Shown here: positions 9,125-18,212 of the stretch, piece after piece
Numbering within the stretch: position 1 is the stretch's first letter
How the letters are laid out: each line of letters opens with the position of its first letter
NCBI GenBank assembly: GCA_016756855.1
Contig: JAESPD010000008.1
Span: forward strand, 26,509 to 90,508
Direction: 5' to 3'
Source: a gamma proteobacterium endosymbiont of Lamellibrachia anaximandri
GTDB taxonomy: Bacteria; Pseudomonadota; Gammaproteobacteria; Chromatiales; Chromatiaceae
Length of the DNA: 64,000 nucleotides
Program-made: the position numbers and the translations under genes
The notes under the pieces: generated by a model
What the model was told of the DNA's origin: nothing
Seen by the model: only the letters and a program-made list of their open reading frames with translations
The model's database searches: none

Positions 9125-9706
9125 ATGGCACATGAACTTCCCGCTCTCCCCTTCTCCGATACCGCCCTTGAGCCCGTAATCTCCAAGGAGACCCTGGAGT
9201 TCCATCACGGCAAACATCACCAGACCTACGTCACCAATCTGAACAATCTGGTGCCTGGAACCGAGTTTGAAAACGCCTCTCTCGAAGAGATCATCATGAA
9301 ATCAGAAGGCGGCATCTTCAACAACGCCGCTCAGATCTGGAACCACACCTTCTACTGGAACTGTCTGCGCAGCCCCGCTGATGACAACGCCCCCAGCGGC
9401 GCACTGGCCGATGCCATCAACATCACCTTTGGCTCCTTCGATGCGTTCAAAGAGAAGTTTGCCACCGCCGGCGCCACCAACTTCGGTTCCGGCTGGACCT
9501 GGCTGATACAGAATGAAGACGGCAGTCTGGAGATCTATAACACCTCCAACGCCGGCACCCCGATGACCGTCGGCAAGAAGGCCCTGCTCACCGCCGACGT
9601 CTGGGAGCACGCCTACTACATCGACTACCGCAACGCCCGCCCGGCCTATCTGGGCGCGTTCTGGAAGATCGTCAACTGGGATTCTGTTGCTTCCAACATG
9701 AGCTAA
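9125..9706 (+). CDS. sodB: Superoxide dismutase, iron type
   Basis: The 193-residue enzyme converts superoxide to hydrogen peroxide and oxygen in the cytoplasm. Metal ligands are H27, H74, D158 and H162, the last pair in DVWEHAYYIDY. AAQIWNHTFYWN is the form usual in Fe-SODs, and no signal peptide is present. The start is supported by AAAGGAG eight bases upstream. The gene stands alone and ends in a strong intrinsic terminator. Metal choice between Fe and Mn cannot be proved by sequence, but the length and motif set match SodB. Confidence 0.96.
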   Translation: MAHELPALPFSDTALEPVISKETLEFHHGKHHQTYVTNLNNLVPGTEFENASLEEIIMKSEGGIFNNAAQIWNHTFYWNCLRSPADDNAPSGALADAINITFGSFDAFKEKFATAGATNFGSGWTWLIQNEDGSLEIYNTSNAGTPMTVGKKALLTADVWEHAYYIDYRNARPAYLGAFWKIVNWDSVASNMS

Positions 9707-9716
9707 GCGTCCTCTG

Positions 9717-9753
9717 AAAGCCCCGGCCGTTAGATTACGGCCGGGGCTTTTTT
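9717..9753 (+). terminator. sodB intrinsic terminator, overlapping the tetR 3' end
   Basis: A 14-base stem (aaagccccggccgt / acggccggggcttt) with loop tagatt is followed by a T run. The convergent regulator gene ends inside it, so its last codons (KKPRP) are read from the stem. The A tract on the left side may let it work in both directions. Confidence 0.88.
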
Positions 9754-10337
9754 GTGTCCGCGCTATTTTCGATCATCTGCACTCCCGTCTTCCGGCAGGC
9801 ATCCAGCAGCTGCTCCACTGACCGATCATCATTCAGGGCCCGTGCCACGGCAACCCCGCCAATCATCATGGCCGACAACGCCAGCGCCGTCTCCCGCCTC
9901 GACCCGTTTTCATTCGGCAACTGCCTCCCGATCAGCGCCACCAGGCGGCGAAAAACCTGGGTATAGGCAGTACGCACATCGCCATCCCGGTTGGCTATGT
10001 CGGTAGCCAGAAACGCTAACGGACAGGGCGGATTCGCCTGCTGGACATGGGAAATATCAAGATATCCCGCCAACAGTTTCGACAGACGCTCTTCAGCAGA
10101 GAGGGTCTCTGCCGACAGCTTTGCCACTGCACTCTTTCTCGCCGCCAGTGTTACAGCCTCGCGATAGAGTTCACTTTTGGAACCAAAGTGAGCGTAGAAG
10201 CCGCCGTGCGTCATACCTGCCGCCTGCATGAGATCACCGATGGCAACGTTATCGAAGCCCCGCCGCGAAAAGAGATCGATGGCGCTGTCGAGAATCTTCT
10301 CCCGGCTCTTCTCTTTCTGTTCACTTGACCAGGGCAT
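9735..10337 (-). CDS. TetR/AcrR-family transcriptional regulator
   Basis: The 200-residue protein has an N-terminal TetR helix-turn-helix (about 8-55: REKILDSAIDLFSRRGFDNVAIGDLMQAA split over three helices, then GGFYAHFGSKSELY) and an all-helical ligand domain. I use the ATG at 10337, with GGAG seven bases upstream; an in-frame TTG five codons earlier lacks this spacing. Members act as dimeric repressors relieved by small ligands. The target is unknown; the gene across the REP element, a MAPEG membrane protein, is divergently placed and is the obvious candidate, but no operator palindrome was identified. Confidence 0.88.
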   Translation of the reverse strand: MPWSSEQKEKSREKILDSAIDLFSRRGFDNVAIGDLMQAAGMTHGGFYAHFGSKSELYREAVTLAARKSAVAKLSAETLSAEERLSKLLAGYLDISHVQQANPPCPLAFLATDIANRDGDVRTAYTQVFRRLVALIGRQLPNENGSRRETALALSAMMIGGVAVARALNDDRSVEQLLDACRKTGVQMIENSADTKKPRP

Positions 10338-10366
10338 TTCTCGCTCCAACAATCACATCACTCGCC

Positions 10367-10431
10367 GTAGGCCGGTTCAAGCGCAGCGGAACCGGCAACC
10401 CGCCCGATCCGCTATGCATGATCGGGCCTGC
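10367..10431. repeat. REP pair (inverted, BIME-like)
   Basis: Two opposed copies: gtaggccggttcaagc with gcggaaccggc, then gcccgatccgct with gatcgggcctgc. Each copy folds to a hairpin around an aagcg-agcgga core. Members of the same family occur at 24564, 36073, 37196, 41215, 54867 and 58106. Confidence 0.8.
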
Positions 10432-10507
10432 ATATACAATATTATCTTGATCATATAGTCGCAGAGATTAGTGTAGGTCGTCACCACAAAATTCATAGTG
10501 AACGATC

Positions 10508-10930
10508 ATGTTACAGATACTGATTATCTATCCCCTGATGGCAATGGCCGCGCTGACTTTCGGCGTAGGTATTTTGATGATCCGGCTGCGCTTTCTGGCA
10601 GTCAGACGCGGCGAGATCAATCCTCGTTACTTCCTGCTGAACCGTGGCAGCAAAGTACCGGACTATCTGGCCCAAGTAGAGCAGAACTACCATAATCTGC
10701 TGGAACTTCCGCTCCTGTTCTATGCGGTTTCCATTCTGCTGTTCCTAACCAGCAAGGTAGACGTCATCTATCTGGCACTGGCCTGGTCTTATGTGGGAAT
10801 GCGGCTGCTGCACACGCTCATCCACACCACGGTCAACAGGCTGAGAATGAGGATGTGGGCCTTTCTTTTAAGCTCAGTGCTATTGATCGCGATATGGCTG
10901 CGGCTGTCACTGCAACTCGCACTCCTGTAG
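10508..10930 (+). CDS. MAPEG family membrane protein
   Basis: The 140-residue protein has four hydrophobic segments (about 4-24, 62-82, 84-100 and 115-138). The pattern NYHNLLELPLLFYAV followed by WSYVGMRLLHTLIH is the signature of the MAPEG superfamily, whose eukaryotic members are membrane glutathione transferases and eicosanoid enzymes. Bacterial members of this length are mostly uncharacterised. It ends one base before the convergent gene's stop at 10932. Enzymatic activity is not established from sequence. Confidence 0.85.
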   Translation: MLQILIIYPLMAMAALTFGVGILMIRLRFLAVRRGEINPRYFLLNRGSKVPDYLAQVEQNYHNLLELPLLFYAVSILLFLTSKVDVIYLALAWSYVGMRLLHTLIHTTVNRLRMRMWAFLLSSVLLIAIWLRLSLQLALL

Positions 10931-10931
10931 T

Positions 10932-11387
10932 TCAGAATCCGGAGTACTTCCCAGCCACAGCGAGAGTGGTCACCGAAAGACCGAGGATAAGGTTAGTACC
11001 GATCAGCTTGCGAATCAGCGCCATCGCCTCACCGGCCTTGGGCAACTCCCCCGCCTGCAGCGCCTCACTCATGCGATGGTAGGGTACGGCATAGATGAAG
11101 ACGAATATTGCCGCCATCAAGGTACCCACCAGCGTCATAATCCATACAGAAGTCGTTGCCGCACCGTTGAAAACTGAAAAAAGCACCCAACTGCCGGTGA
11201 CGAGAATCAGGATGACCGCAAGCCAGACCCAGGGAAAAAAACCGTCAAAAACCTTCAGCAGCAGCGGCAGCCGTTGCGGTGGATCCAGCAGTTGCGCCGC
11301 AGCGGGGCGCAGCGCCATGTGGGCAAAGAACATCCCACCCACCCAGACGATGGCGGCAAGCAGATGCAGGGTCATGGCCAGGGACAT
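10932..11387 (-). CDS. CopD-like integral membrane protein
   Basis: The 151-residue protein has four predicted membrane helices (about 5-24, 45-68, 78-100 and 124-146). HLLAAIVWVGGMFFAH at the N-terminus is typical of the CopD/DUF2269-like group, with conserved histidines at helix ends that could bind haem or copper. No copper resistance gene is adjacent. It converges tail to tail with the MAPEG gene. The function is unknown; the family call rests on the first helix motif and topology. Confidence 0.7.
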   Translation of the reverse strand: MSLAMTLHLLAAIVWVGGMFFAHMALRPAAAQLLDPPQRLPLLLKVFDGFFPWVWLAVILILVTGSWVLFSVFNGAATTSVWIMTLVGTLMAAIFVFIYAVPYHRMSEALQAGELPKAGEAMALIRKLIGTNLILGLSVTTLAVAGKYSGF

Positions 11388-11639
11388 TGATTACTCCAAA
11401 GCTAGATTCATTACGGACGAGTGATTGTACCGTATCACTATCCCTAAAAACCCTGGAGAGATCGAGAGGGCCCTTCCAATGCGGCACACTTGCTCCTGGT
11501 TGGCGTCCACACCAGACATTTGAAAAGCAACGCCATTAACAGTAAACTATACGGTTTTCCGCCATCTTTTACGGCGAAAATCGATGCGAAGGCGTCCATT
11601 CAGGGATGCCTTTTGTTTTTCTGGGGAACGGAATTGGCA

Positions 11640-12827
11640 ATGTCAGACACACTGATGGCAACTTACAGGCGACTGCCGGTAACCTTCGAGCGGGGCGAAG
11701 GTGCCTGGTTGTGGGACACTGCGGGCAAGCGCTACCTGGATGCCATTGCCGGCATTGCGGTCTGCGGCCTGGGTCACGCCCATCCGGCAGTCAAAGCCGC
11801 GATCTGCGAGCAGGCTGGTACGCTGATCCACACCTCCAACCTCTACGGCATCCAGCAGCAGCAGATCCTGGGGGACAACCTGACACGCCTCTCCGGCTTG
11901 GACAGGGTCTTCTTCGCCAACTCCGGCGCAGAAGCCAATGAGGCAGCAATCAAGATTGCCCGGCTCTACGGCCACCGGAAAGGCATTGATAACCCCGCCA
12001 TTCTGGTGATGGAGAACAGTTTCCACGGCCGCACCCTGGCCACCCTCTCCGCCACCGGAAACCGTAAGGTGCAGGCGGGCTTTGAACCCCTGGTGCAAGG
12101 GTTCGTGCGCGTCCCCTTCGGCGACTTCGACGCAATCAAAGAGGTGACGCAGAGCGGCGCCAGCGTGGTTGCGGTACTGGTGGAACCGGTGCAGGGTGAA
12201 GGCGGCGTCAACATTCCTCCCGCCGACTATCTGAACAACATCCGCACGCTCTGCGACGAGCAGGGCTGGCTGATGATGCTGGATGAGATCCAGACCGGCA
12301 TGGGCCGCACCGGCAGGATGTTTGCCCATCAGCACAACGGCATCCAGCCCGACGTCATGACTCTGGCCAAAGGACTGGGCAATGGCGTACCGATCGGCGC
12401 CTGCCTCGCAAGGGGCATGGCGGCCGAGGTTCTCGGTCCTGGCAGCCACGGATCCACCTTTGGCGGAAACCCCCTCGCCTGCCGGGTGGGTAACTCGGTA
12501 ATCGAAACCCTGGAGTCCGACAACCTCGTGGCGCGGGCAGCCACCCTGAGTGAACGGTTCCTGGCAGGATTCGAGGCGGTATTTCAGCCCAACAAAGGTG
12601 TCACCGACATTCGCGCCAGCGGCCTCCTGATCGGCATCGAACTGGATCGGCCCTGCACCGAACTCGTCAGTCAGGCTCTCAATGAGGGCCTGCTGATCAA
12701 CGTTACCGCAGACAAGATCATCCGGCTGCTGCCGCCACTGATACTGACAGATCAGGAAGCGGATCAGATCATCGAAACAGTCAGCACACTGGTCGACAAT
12801 TTCCTTAGCGCTTCACAACCCAAGTAA
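11640..12827 (+). CDS. argD: Acetylornithine aminotransferase
   Basis: The 395-residue class-III aminotransferase transfers an amino group from glutamate to N-acetylglutamate semialdehyde in arginine synthesis; ArgD often also serves lysine synthesis as succinyldiaminopimelate aminotransferase. K244 in TLAKGLGNG binds pyridoxal phosphate; D215 in [15 protein letters not shown] contacts the ring nitrogen; [12 protein letters not shown] binds phosphate. I start at the ATG at 11640 because homologues begin close to the AxYxRLPV block; an open frame runs further upstream without homology. It lies seven bases before argF, forming a two-gene arginine operon. Confidence 0.95.
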   Translation: MSDTLMATYRRLPVTFERGEGAWLWDTAGKRYLDAIAGIAVCGLGHAHPAVKAAICEQAGTLIHTSNLYGIQQQQILGDNLTRLSGLDRVFFANSGAEANEAAIKIARLYGHRKGIDNPAILVMENSFHGRTLATLSATGNRKVQAGFEPLVQGFVRVPFGDFDAIKEVTQSGASVVAVLVEPVQGEGGVNIPPADYLNNIRTLCDEQGWLMMLDEIQTGMGRTGRMFAHQHNGIQPDVMTLAKGLGNGVPIGACLARGMAAEVLGPGSHGSTFGGNPLACRVGNSVIETLESDNLVARAATLSERFLAGFEAVFQPNKGVTDIRASGLLIGIELDRPCTELVSQALNEGLLINVTADKIIRLLPPLILTDQEADQIIETVSTLVDNFLSASQPK

Positions 12828-12834
12828 CAGCAAT

Positions 12835-13749
12835 ATGAACCAGACACAACCCAGGCACTTTCTCGCCCTCACCGACCTCTCATCCGACGAGCTGAATGGC
12901 TTGATCAAACGCGCCATCGAACTGAAAGCGTTGCAGCGCCAGGGAGAAATCCATGAAACTCTGAAGAATCGTACCCTGGGTATGATCTTCGATAAATCCT
13001 CTACCCGCACCCGCATCTCCTTTGAGACAGGCATGACCCAGCTTGGTGGTCACGCACTGTTTCTCTCACCACGAGACACCCAACTGGGACGCGGCGAACC
13101 CATCGAGGACAGCGCCCGGGTGATGTCGAGCATGGTGGATATTATTACGATCCGCACCTTCGACCATGAAAAAGTGGCGCACTTTGCCCAATACTCTACA
13201 GCGCCGGTGATCAATGCCCTCACCGATCTGCTCCATCCCTGTCAACTGCTGGCGGACATGCAGACCTATTTCGAGCACCGTGGCGATATCCGCGGGAAGA
13301 CCGTGACCTGGGTCGGCGACGGCAACAACATGTGCCACTCCTACATGAATGCAGCCATCCGTTTTGGCTTTAAACTCAACATCGCCTGTCCGGAAGGTTA
13401 CGATCCCGATACGACCATCCTGGACACTGCCGGCGATACAGCCGAGATCATCCGCGACCCCATGGCGGCTGCCGATGGCGCCGATCTCGTGGTCACCGAC
13501 GTCTGGGCCAGCATGGGTCAGGAAAAGGAGCAGGCGCTTCGCGAAAAGGCCTTCGCCGGCTATCAGGTCAACGATGCCTTGATGGAAAATGCAGACAAGG
13601 ACGCCCTCTTCATGCACTGCCTGCCAGCCCATCGCGGAGAGGAGGTCAGCGCCTCGGTTATCGACCGGAAGGACAGCATAGTCTGGGATGAGGCGGAAAA
13701 CCGTCTACACTCGCAGAAGGCCCTGCTGGAGTTTCTACTTCTCAACTAA
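12835..13749 (+). CDS. argF: Ornithine carbamoyltransferase, anabolic
   Basis: The 304-residue enzyme joins carbamoyl phosphate and ornithine to citrulline in the cytoplasm. SSTRTR (about 55-60) binds carbamoyl phosphate, HPCQ (134-137) completes that site, and HCLP (261-264) binds ornithine. Length and motif set match ArgF. It follows argD at once, with no room for a promoter, so the two are cotranscribed. No ArgR box was recognised upstream of argD. Confidence 0.96.
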   Translation: MNQTQPRHFLALTDLSSDELNGLIKRAIELKALQRQGEIHETLKNRTLGMIFDKSSTRTRISFETGMTQLGGHALFLSPRDTQLGRGEPIEDSARVMSSMVDIITIRTFDHEKVAHFAQYSTAPVINALTDLLHPCQLLADMQTYFEHRGDIRGKTVTWVGDGNNMCHSYMNAAIRFGFKLNIACPEGYDPDTTILDTAGDTAEIIRDPMAAADGADLVVTDVWASMGQEKEQALREKAFAGYQVNDALMENADKDALFMHCLPAHRGEEVSASVIDRKDSIVWDEAENRLHSQKALLEFLLLN

Positions 13750-13842
13750 CCCACCCTTCAGCAGCAAAACTGCGGCAGACGTTGAAGAATTGCCGACGGG
13801 AAACTGAAACAATCACCTCTCCGACCAAGCTGGATCCCCGTG

Positions 13843-14517
13843 ATGAATAAGATGAAAGTCCTACTGCTCTGCCTGCTACTATTGCTTTCCGGCGCCCTTC
13901 AGGCCGAGACCCGCTACGTTACCGACATCCTCAAGGTCACCATGCGTTCCGGGGAGAGCTCCTCCCACCGCATCCTGCGCATGCTCAACAGCGGAACCTC
14001 CGTCGAGGTACTGGAGAGCAACAGCGAGTCCGGCTATTCCAAGATACGCACCAGCGGCGGCCAGATCGGTTATGTCCTGAATCGGCAGCTGATGGTCAAA
14101 CCCAGCGCCCGCAGCCAGTTAACCTCAATGGAGCAGCAGTTGCAGGAGCTGCAGGAAGCGCCGGGGAAACTCAGTAGCAAACTTGCGGACCTGCAGCAGC
14201 AACACAAGGCGCTGCAAGCGGCGCACAAAGAACTCATGCAGATCAAGAAAAAACTGGATTCCAATCTGCAGAACATTCAGCGCACCGCATCCAGTGCTAT
14301 CCGCATCTCCAATGAACGCAACGAACTGCGCACACAGGTCAAAGAGCTGACCCGCCAGGTCGGAGAGCTGAAACAGGAGAACCGGGATCTGAGTAACAAG
14401 GCCACCCGCGACTGGTTTCTTATCGGGGCCGGCGTCATCATCGCGGGCATCCTCATCGGCCTGATTCTGCCGCACCTGCGCTTTCAGCGGCGCCGCAATG
14501 AGTGGGGTTCACTCTAA
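13843..14517 (+). CDS. TIGR04211-type SH3 domain protein (YgiM-like)
   Basis: The 224-residue protein has a signal peptide (hydrophobic core about 5-17), an SH3b domain (about 22-90, with ILKVTMRSGESSSHRILRML), a long coiled coil (about 95-185), one transmembrane helix (about 190-210) and a short basic cytoplasmic end. This order is that of E. coli YgiM. The SH3b domain would sit in the periplasm, where related domains bind peptidoglycan. I prefer ATG 13843 over the GTG directly before it. It has its own transcription unit after argF. Biological role is not established. Confidence 0.85.
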   Translation: MNKMKVLLLCLLLLLSGALQAETRYVTDILKVTMRSGESSSHRILRMLNSGTSVEVLESNSESGYSKIRTSGGQIGYVLNRQLMVKPSARSQLTSMEQQLQELQEAPGKLSSKLADLQQQHKALQAAHKELMQIKKKLDSNLQNIQRTASSAIRISNERNELRTQVKELTRQVGELKQENRDLSNKATRDWFLIGAGVIIAGILIGLILPHLRFQRRRNEWGSL

Positions 14518-14544
14518 AATAGCGGCTGTCCGGAAGCCCTTGTC

Positions 14545-14629
14545 TAACCACAAAGAACACGAAGTGCACGAAGAAGATTTAGTGCCAATCAATCTTTTAC
14601 CTTCGTGTTCTTCGTGCACTTCGTGGTTA
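14545..14629. repeat. Long imperfect palindrome, 'accacgaag' family
   Basis: The left arm (14545-14579) begins taaccacaaagaacacgaag; the right arm (14591-14629) ends cttcgtggtta. Arms are about 35 bases with an 11-base spacer. Words like gaacacgaag alternate within each arm. A worn copy lies at 7301. It lies between YgiM-like and PlsC-like genes and could end transcription from both sides, though no clear T run follows. Confidence 0.75.
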
Positions 14630-14685
14630 AAGTAGTGTTTATTGACAGGAGCTGGTTCCGCTCCTGCTACAACGCTAAAGCACCT

Positions 14686-15369
14686 CTACCCATCGATAAT
14701 CTGTTGCAGACGTTCATTCAACTGCTGTGACGTCTGCCCCGCCGGATCTATCACCGGATAGGGCGTGATCACTGCATGGCCCCGCAACACCACACCGGGA
14801 AACACATGCCCCTGCCCCCGCACACCGGTGATGCGCAACGGAACCAGCGGGGCACCGGTAAATGCAGCTAGCCGTGAAGCTCCCGCCTTGAGCCGACGTG
14901 GTGGATCTGTGTCCAGGTGGATCTTTCCGTGGGGGAAAATCGCCACCACTTCGCCATCGCGCAGCGCCCGAAACGCGGCTCGCAGAGCCTTCTCCGGAGA
15001 TCTTTCCCGATCAACAGGGATACATCCGGCAGCCCTGAACAACCACTTCAAGCCAAAACGTTCGTACTGCTCCCGAGCGATCATGAAACGCACCGGGCGG
15101 CGGCAACAACTGACCAGCAACAGCGGATCTAGCCCGGAGATATGGTTGGATACGACGATCGCCGGACCCTGCTCGGGAAGATACAGCCTCACCGGTTGCA
15201 GGCGATGGTATCCACGGCAAAAGAGCCTGCTCAAACCATCGATACGGTTGGCCCAACCATGCCCCCAGTCGACTTCATTCGCCCGCAGAGAGACCCGGTT
15301 CAGCCGGTTTAATCCATAGACGGCAACCGCAACAAGACAGAATAAGAGCAGCTGCCAGGCCTCCATCAT
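14686..15369 (-). CDS. Lysophospholipid acyltransferase (PlsC-like)
   Basis: The 227-residue protein has an N-terminal membrane helix and the PlsC catalytic motif N-H-x4-D (NHISGLD, H76 and D81). The second block reads FPHGKIHLD where classical PlsC has FPEGTRS, so the glycerol-3-phosphate site is altered. Acyl transfer to a lysophospholipid or related acceptor is expected at the inner membrane. The start codon directly abuts the def stop, so it is the last gene of the rluD-pgeF-gcvR-def operon. A change of acceptor compared with PlsC is possible. Confidence 0.82.
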   Translation of the reverse strand: MMEAWQLLLFCLVAVAVYGLNRLNRVSLRANEVDWGHGWANRIDGLSRLFCRGYHRLQPVRLYLPEQGPAIVVSNHISGLDPLLLVSCCRRPVRFMIAREQYERFGLKWLFRAAGCIPVDRERSPEKALRAAFRALRDGEVVAIFPHGKIHLDTDPPRRLKAGASRLAAFTGAPLVPLRITGVRGQGHVFPGVVLRGHAVITPYPVIDPAGQTSQQLNERLQQIIDG

Positions 15370-15894
15370 CTACTTCTTTTTCTTGCCGCCTTTCTGATAG
15401 ACCTTGCGCTGAAACAGATCGGTTCGGCGGCTTACCAGACGGTCGACGAAGAGCACACCATCGAGATGATCCACCTCATGCTGCAGGGCGCGGGCCTCAT
15501 ACCCCTCCATCTCGTACTCGCGGGACTCGCCAAACTTATCCTGTGCAGTGAGCTTGATCCGCTCGGCCCGAATCACGTTACCGGTATAGTCCGGCACCGA
15601 CAGGCAACCTTCACGCCCCAACTCAAAACCGTCCCACTCGGTGATCTCCGGATTGACCAGGATCAGATGTCCGTGATTGGCAACCGGCTTGCGTGTGTGG
15701 GAACAGTCGATGATGATGATGCGCTGGTGGTGGCCTAGCTGGGGCGCCGCAATGCCCACCGCGGCAGGGCCGTCCCGGCGGGTCTCTTCCAGGTCATCGA
15801 TGAAGGCATGCAACTTTTCGTCGAACCGCTCAACCGGCTCAGACACCTGTTTCAAACGGGCATCCGGCAGCTTCAGAATCTCCAGTATCGCCAT
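15370..15894 (-). CDS. def: Peptide deformylase
   Basis: The 174-residue metalloenzyme removes the formyl group from nascent proteins. All three motifs are present: GIAAPQ (about 47-52), EGCLS (95-99, C97 a metal ligand) and HEVDH (139-143, two metal-binding histidines and catalytic E140). A lysine-rich tail (QKGGKKKK) follows. In many proteobacteria def lies with fmt; here it is between a GcvR-like gene and a plsC-like gene, so it may be a second deformylase. Four bases separate it from the gene upstream. Confidence 0.95.
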   Translation of the reverse strand: MAILEILKLPDARLKQVSEPVERFDEKLHAFIDDLEETRRDGPAAVGIAAPQLGHHQRIIIIDCSHTRKPVANHGHLILVNPEITEWDGFELGREGCLSVPDYTGNVIRAERIKLTAQDKFGESREYEMEGYEARALQHEVDHLDGVLFVDRLVSRRTDLFQRKVYQKGGKKKK

Positions 15895-15898
15895 AGGG

Positions 15899-16411
15899 TC
15901 AGCCGATCAGGGTTTCGATGGGTGAGATATTGAGTTCGATCTCTTCACCACCCAGTCCGTCCAGCGCCGACTGCAGCCTTTCGAGCGTCTCTTCAGAATA
16001 ACCCTGAATCGTCATGATGTAGACCGGCTGTTCAGCGGACCCCGCCACGTCTGACTCCAGCTCCAGTACATTAAAACCACTCTCCGCCAAGGCGCCGGTC
16101 ACTCCGGCCACGATCCCGGCGCGATCGGCGCCCACCACCCGCACCTGGAAATTAGGCACCCGGTGTTGGTGCAGCTCTCCACGAATAGGATCGATATGAA
16201 CCTGCAACTGCAACTCATCCGCTACTTGGGCAATCAGGGTTTCCAGCGGCTGATCCCCTGCCGACACCATCATCATGATGGTAAAATTCCCCCCCAGACG
16301 CATCATCGAAGTCTCGCCCAGTGAGCATCCGCCCCGGTAGAGCGCATCCGTCACACGGGAGACTATCCCCAGCCGGTCTTCGCCGACCAGCGTCATCATC
16401 TGCCAATCCAT
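15899..16411 (-). CDS. gcvR: Glycine cleavage system repressor-like, double ACT domain protein
   Basis: The 170-residue protein consists of two ACT domains (about 1-80 and 88-165), each opening with an LVGEDRLGIVSRV or VVGADRAGIVAGV type loop that binds amino acids. I use ATG 16411, with GGAAA seven bases upstream; the longer frame runs into pgeF. E. coli GcvR binds glycine and represses the glycine cleavage operon by binding GcvA. No gcv genes lie nearby. The alternative is a general ACT-domain regulator. Confidence 0.8.
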   Translation of the reverse strand: MDWQMMTLVGEDRLGIVSRVTDALYRGGCSLGETSMMRLGGNFTIMMMVSAGDQPLETLIAQVADELQLQVHIDPIRGELHQHRVPNFQVRVVGADRAGIVAGVTGALAESGFNVLELESDVAGSAEQPVYIMTIQGYSEETLERLQSALDGLGGEEIELNISPIETLIG

Positions 16412-16430
16412 CAGGATCTTTCCTCTTTTG

Positions 16431-17165
16431 TCAGTCTGGATCAATCCAGATCAATGAAGCCAAACGGCCTGTCATCCCATCCCGTCGATAGGAGAAAAAT
16501 CGCTTCGGGTCGCTAACTGTACAGTATTGCCCACCTCCCACGAAACCGACAGAACACTGCGCCAGACGCTGCCGGGCCAGGAGGTAGATATCCGCCAGCC
16601 AGTGATCGCCGGAGACCGGACGAAACGCGACTTCAGCCTCGGGATTCTGATCCAGAAATATCTTGCGCACCTCCCCCCCCACTTCGAATCTTTCCGGCCC
16701 GATTGCCGGACCCAGCCAGGCAAGCACCTCGTCCCCCGGACAATCAAACCGCCGCAACGCCGCCTCGATCACACCTCCCGCCAAACCACGCCAGCCAGCA
16801 TGAACGGCGCATACCCGCGCTCCCAAGCGGTCACAGAGCAGTAGAGGCAGGCAGTCGGCGGTGAGCACGGCACAGACCTGTGCGGGCGTTGTGGCGCATA
16901 TCGCGTCCGCCTCACACCCGGCAGACACCTGCTCACGGTCAACCACATCACAGCCATGTACCTGCTGCAGCCAAAGTGGTTCTCCGGGAAGTTTCAGTGC
17001 GGACTGCAAGAGCGCCCGATTTTGCGTGACGTCCACGGGGTCATCCCCAACATGGGCAGCAAGATTCAGGCTTGAATATTGACCTCGGCTAACTCCGCCG
17101 ATACGGGTGGTCATCGCCGCCTTCACCCGGCTCGGCGCAGGCCACTCCGGTAGAATGATATTCAT
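16431..17165 (-). CDS. pgeF: Peptidoglycan editing factor / purine nucleoside phosphorylase YfiH
   Basis: The 244-residue protein carries the metal triad of the family: H70 (QQVHG), C105 (TADCLPLLL) and H122 (VHAGWRGL). E. coli YfiH removes misincorporated L-serine from peptidoglycan precursors; related proteins act as purine nucleoside phosphorylases. The start overlaps the rluD stop by four bases, the arrangement known from E. coli. The ACT-domain gene begins 19 bases after its stop. Confidence 0.92.
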   Translation of the reverse strand: MNIILPEWPAPSRVKAAMTTRIGGVSRGQYSSLNLAAHVGDDPVDVTQNRALLQSALKLPGEPLWLQQVHGCDVVDREQVSAGCEADAICATTPAQVCAVLTADCLPLLLCDRLGARVCAVHAGWRGLAGGVIEAALRRFDCPGDEVLAWLGPAIGPERFEVGGEVRKIFLDQNPEAEVAFRPVSGDHWLADIYLLARQRLAQCSVGFVGGGQYCTVSDPKRFFSYRRDGMTGRLASLIWIDPD

Positions 17166-18145
17166 AGGGTTGCGCTGTCACGCTCCAATTCATCCAGCAG
17201 TTGCCGCATATCCATCGGCAGCGGCGCTTCCCAGGTCATCTCCTCACCACTGACTGGATGTATCAGCCCCAGCCGCCGCGCGTGCAACGCCTGATGCCTG
17301 AAGGATTGCAGTACCGCCACCAAGCCAGGAGAAGCGCCAGCTGGCAGACGGAGCCTGCCGCCATAGTCAGGATCACCCAACAGCGGATGGTGAATATGGG
17401 CCATGTGCACGCGAATCTGGTGGGTGCGCCCGGTCTCCAGATTGATTCGCAGCAGAGTGTGAGCCCGATATTGCGCCTCCACGCGGTAGTGGGTCACCGC
17501 CGCCTTACCCGAGTGATGTACCGCCATGCGGGTGCGGTGGACAGGATGTCGGCCGATGGGTGCATCCACCTTACCCCCTGCGGTCATCACACCCTGGGCA
17601 ATCGCCACATACTCCCGCTTGACGCTTCTCTCCTGCAGTTGTCCCACCAGGGAGGTCTGCGCCTGCAGCGTCTTCGCCACCACCAAGAGACCACTGGTCG
17701 CCTTGTCGAGACGATGCACTATGCCGGCCCGGGGTATCTGGTTCAGGTCCGGATGGTGGTACAGCAGGGCGTTCAGCAGCGTCCCGTCGGGATTGCCCGC
17801 CGCCGGATGCACCACCATGCCCACGGGTTTATTGATCACCAGCAGACTCTCGTCCTCGAAGAGGATCTCCAGCGGGATCGCCTGGGGCCGGGAGACGACC
17901 TCCGTCTCCAGCACAGGTTCCAATGACACCCGCTCACCGCCCCAGACCTTGTCTTTGCTGCGACAGGGTTTCCCATCCAGCAGCACTCGTCCATCCTTGA
18001 TCCAGCGTTGCAGGCGGCTGCGCGAATAGTCGGAAAACAGCGATGCCACCACTTGGTCCAGCCGCTTGCCCGCCTGATCTGCGCCTACTTGCGCAACCAG
18101 CCGCTCCGCCGCCTCTCCCGTCCCCGCGCTGTCAGACATGGCCAT
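17162..18145 (-). CDS. rluD: 23S rRNA pseudouridine(1911/1915/1917) synthase
   Basis: The 327-residue protein has an S4 RNA-binding domain (about 20-75) and the catalytic domain with D147 in HRLDKATSGLL. RluD modifies helix 69 of 23S rRNA. I use ATG 18145, with GGGG six bases upstream; a GTG four codons earlier has its purines too close. It is the first gene of the operon and is divergent from bamD, as in E. coli. RluC is the alternative, but the pgeF/bamD context supports RluD. Confidence 0.94.
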   Translation of the reverse strand: MAMSDSAGTGEAAERLVAQVGADQAGKRLDQVVASLFSDYSRSRLQRWIKDGRVLLDGKPCRSKDKVWGGERVSLEPVLETEVVSRPQAIPLEILFEDESLLVINKPVGMVVHPAAGNPDGTLLNALLYHHPDLNQIPRAGIVHRLDKATSGLLVVAKTLQAQTSLVGQLQERSVKREYVAIAQGVMTAGGKVDAPIGRHPVHRTRMAVHHSGKAAVTHYRVEAQYRAHTLLRINLETGRTHQIRVHMAHIHHPLLGDPDYGGRLRLPAGASPGLVAVLQSFRHQALHARRLGLIHPVSGEEMTWEAPLPMDMRQLLDELERDSATL

Positions 18146-18212
18146 GCGTTGCCCCACGCTTTCCGCTATACTGCGAGGATTTCAAATATCCCAATTTACC
18201 GATTCCCGATAG

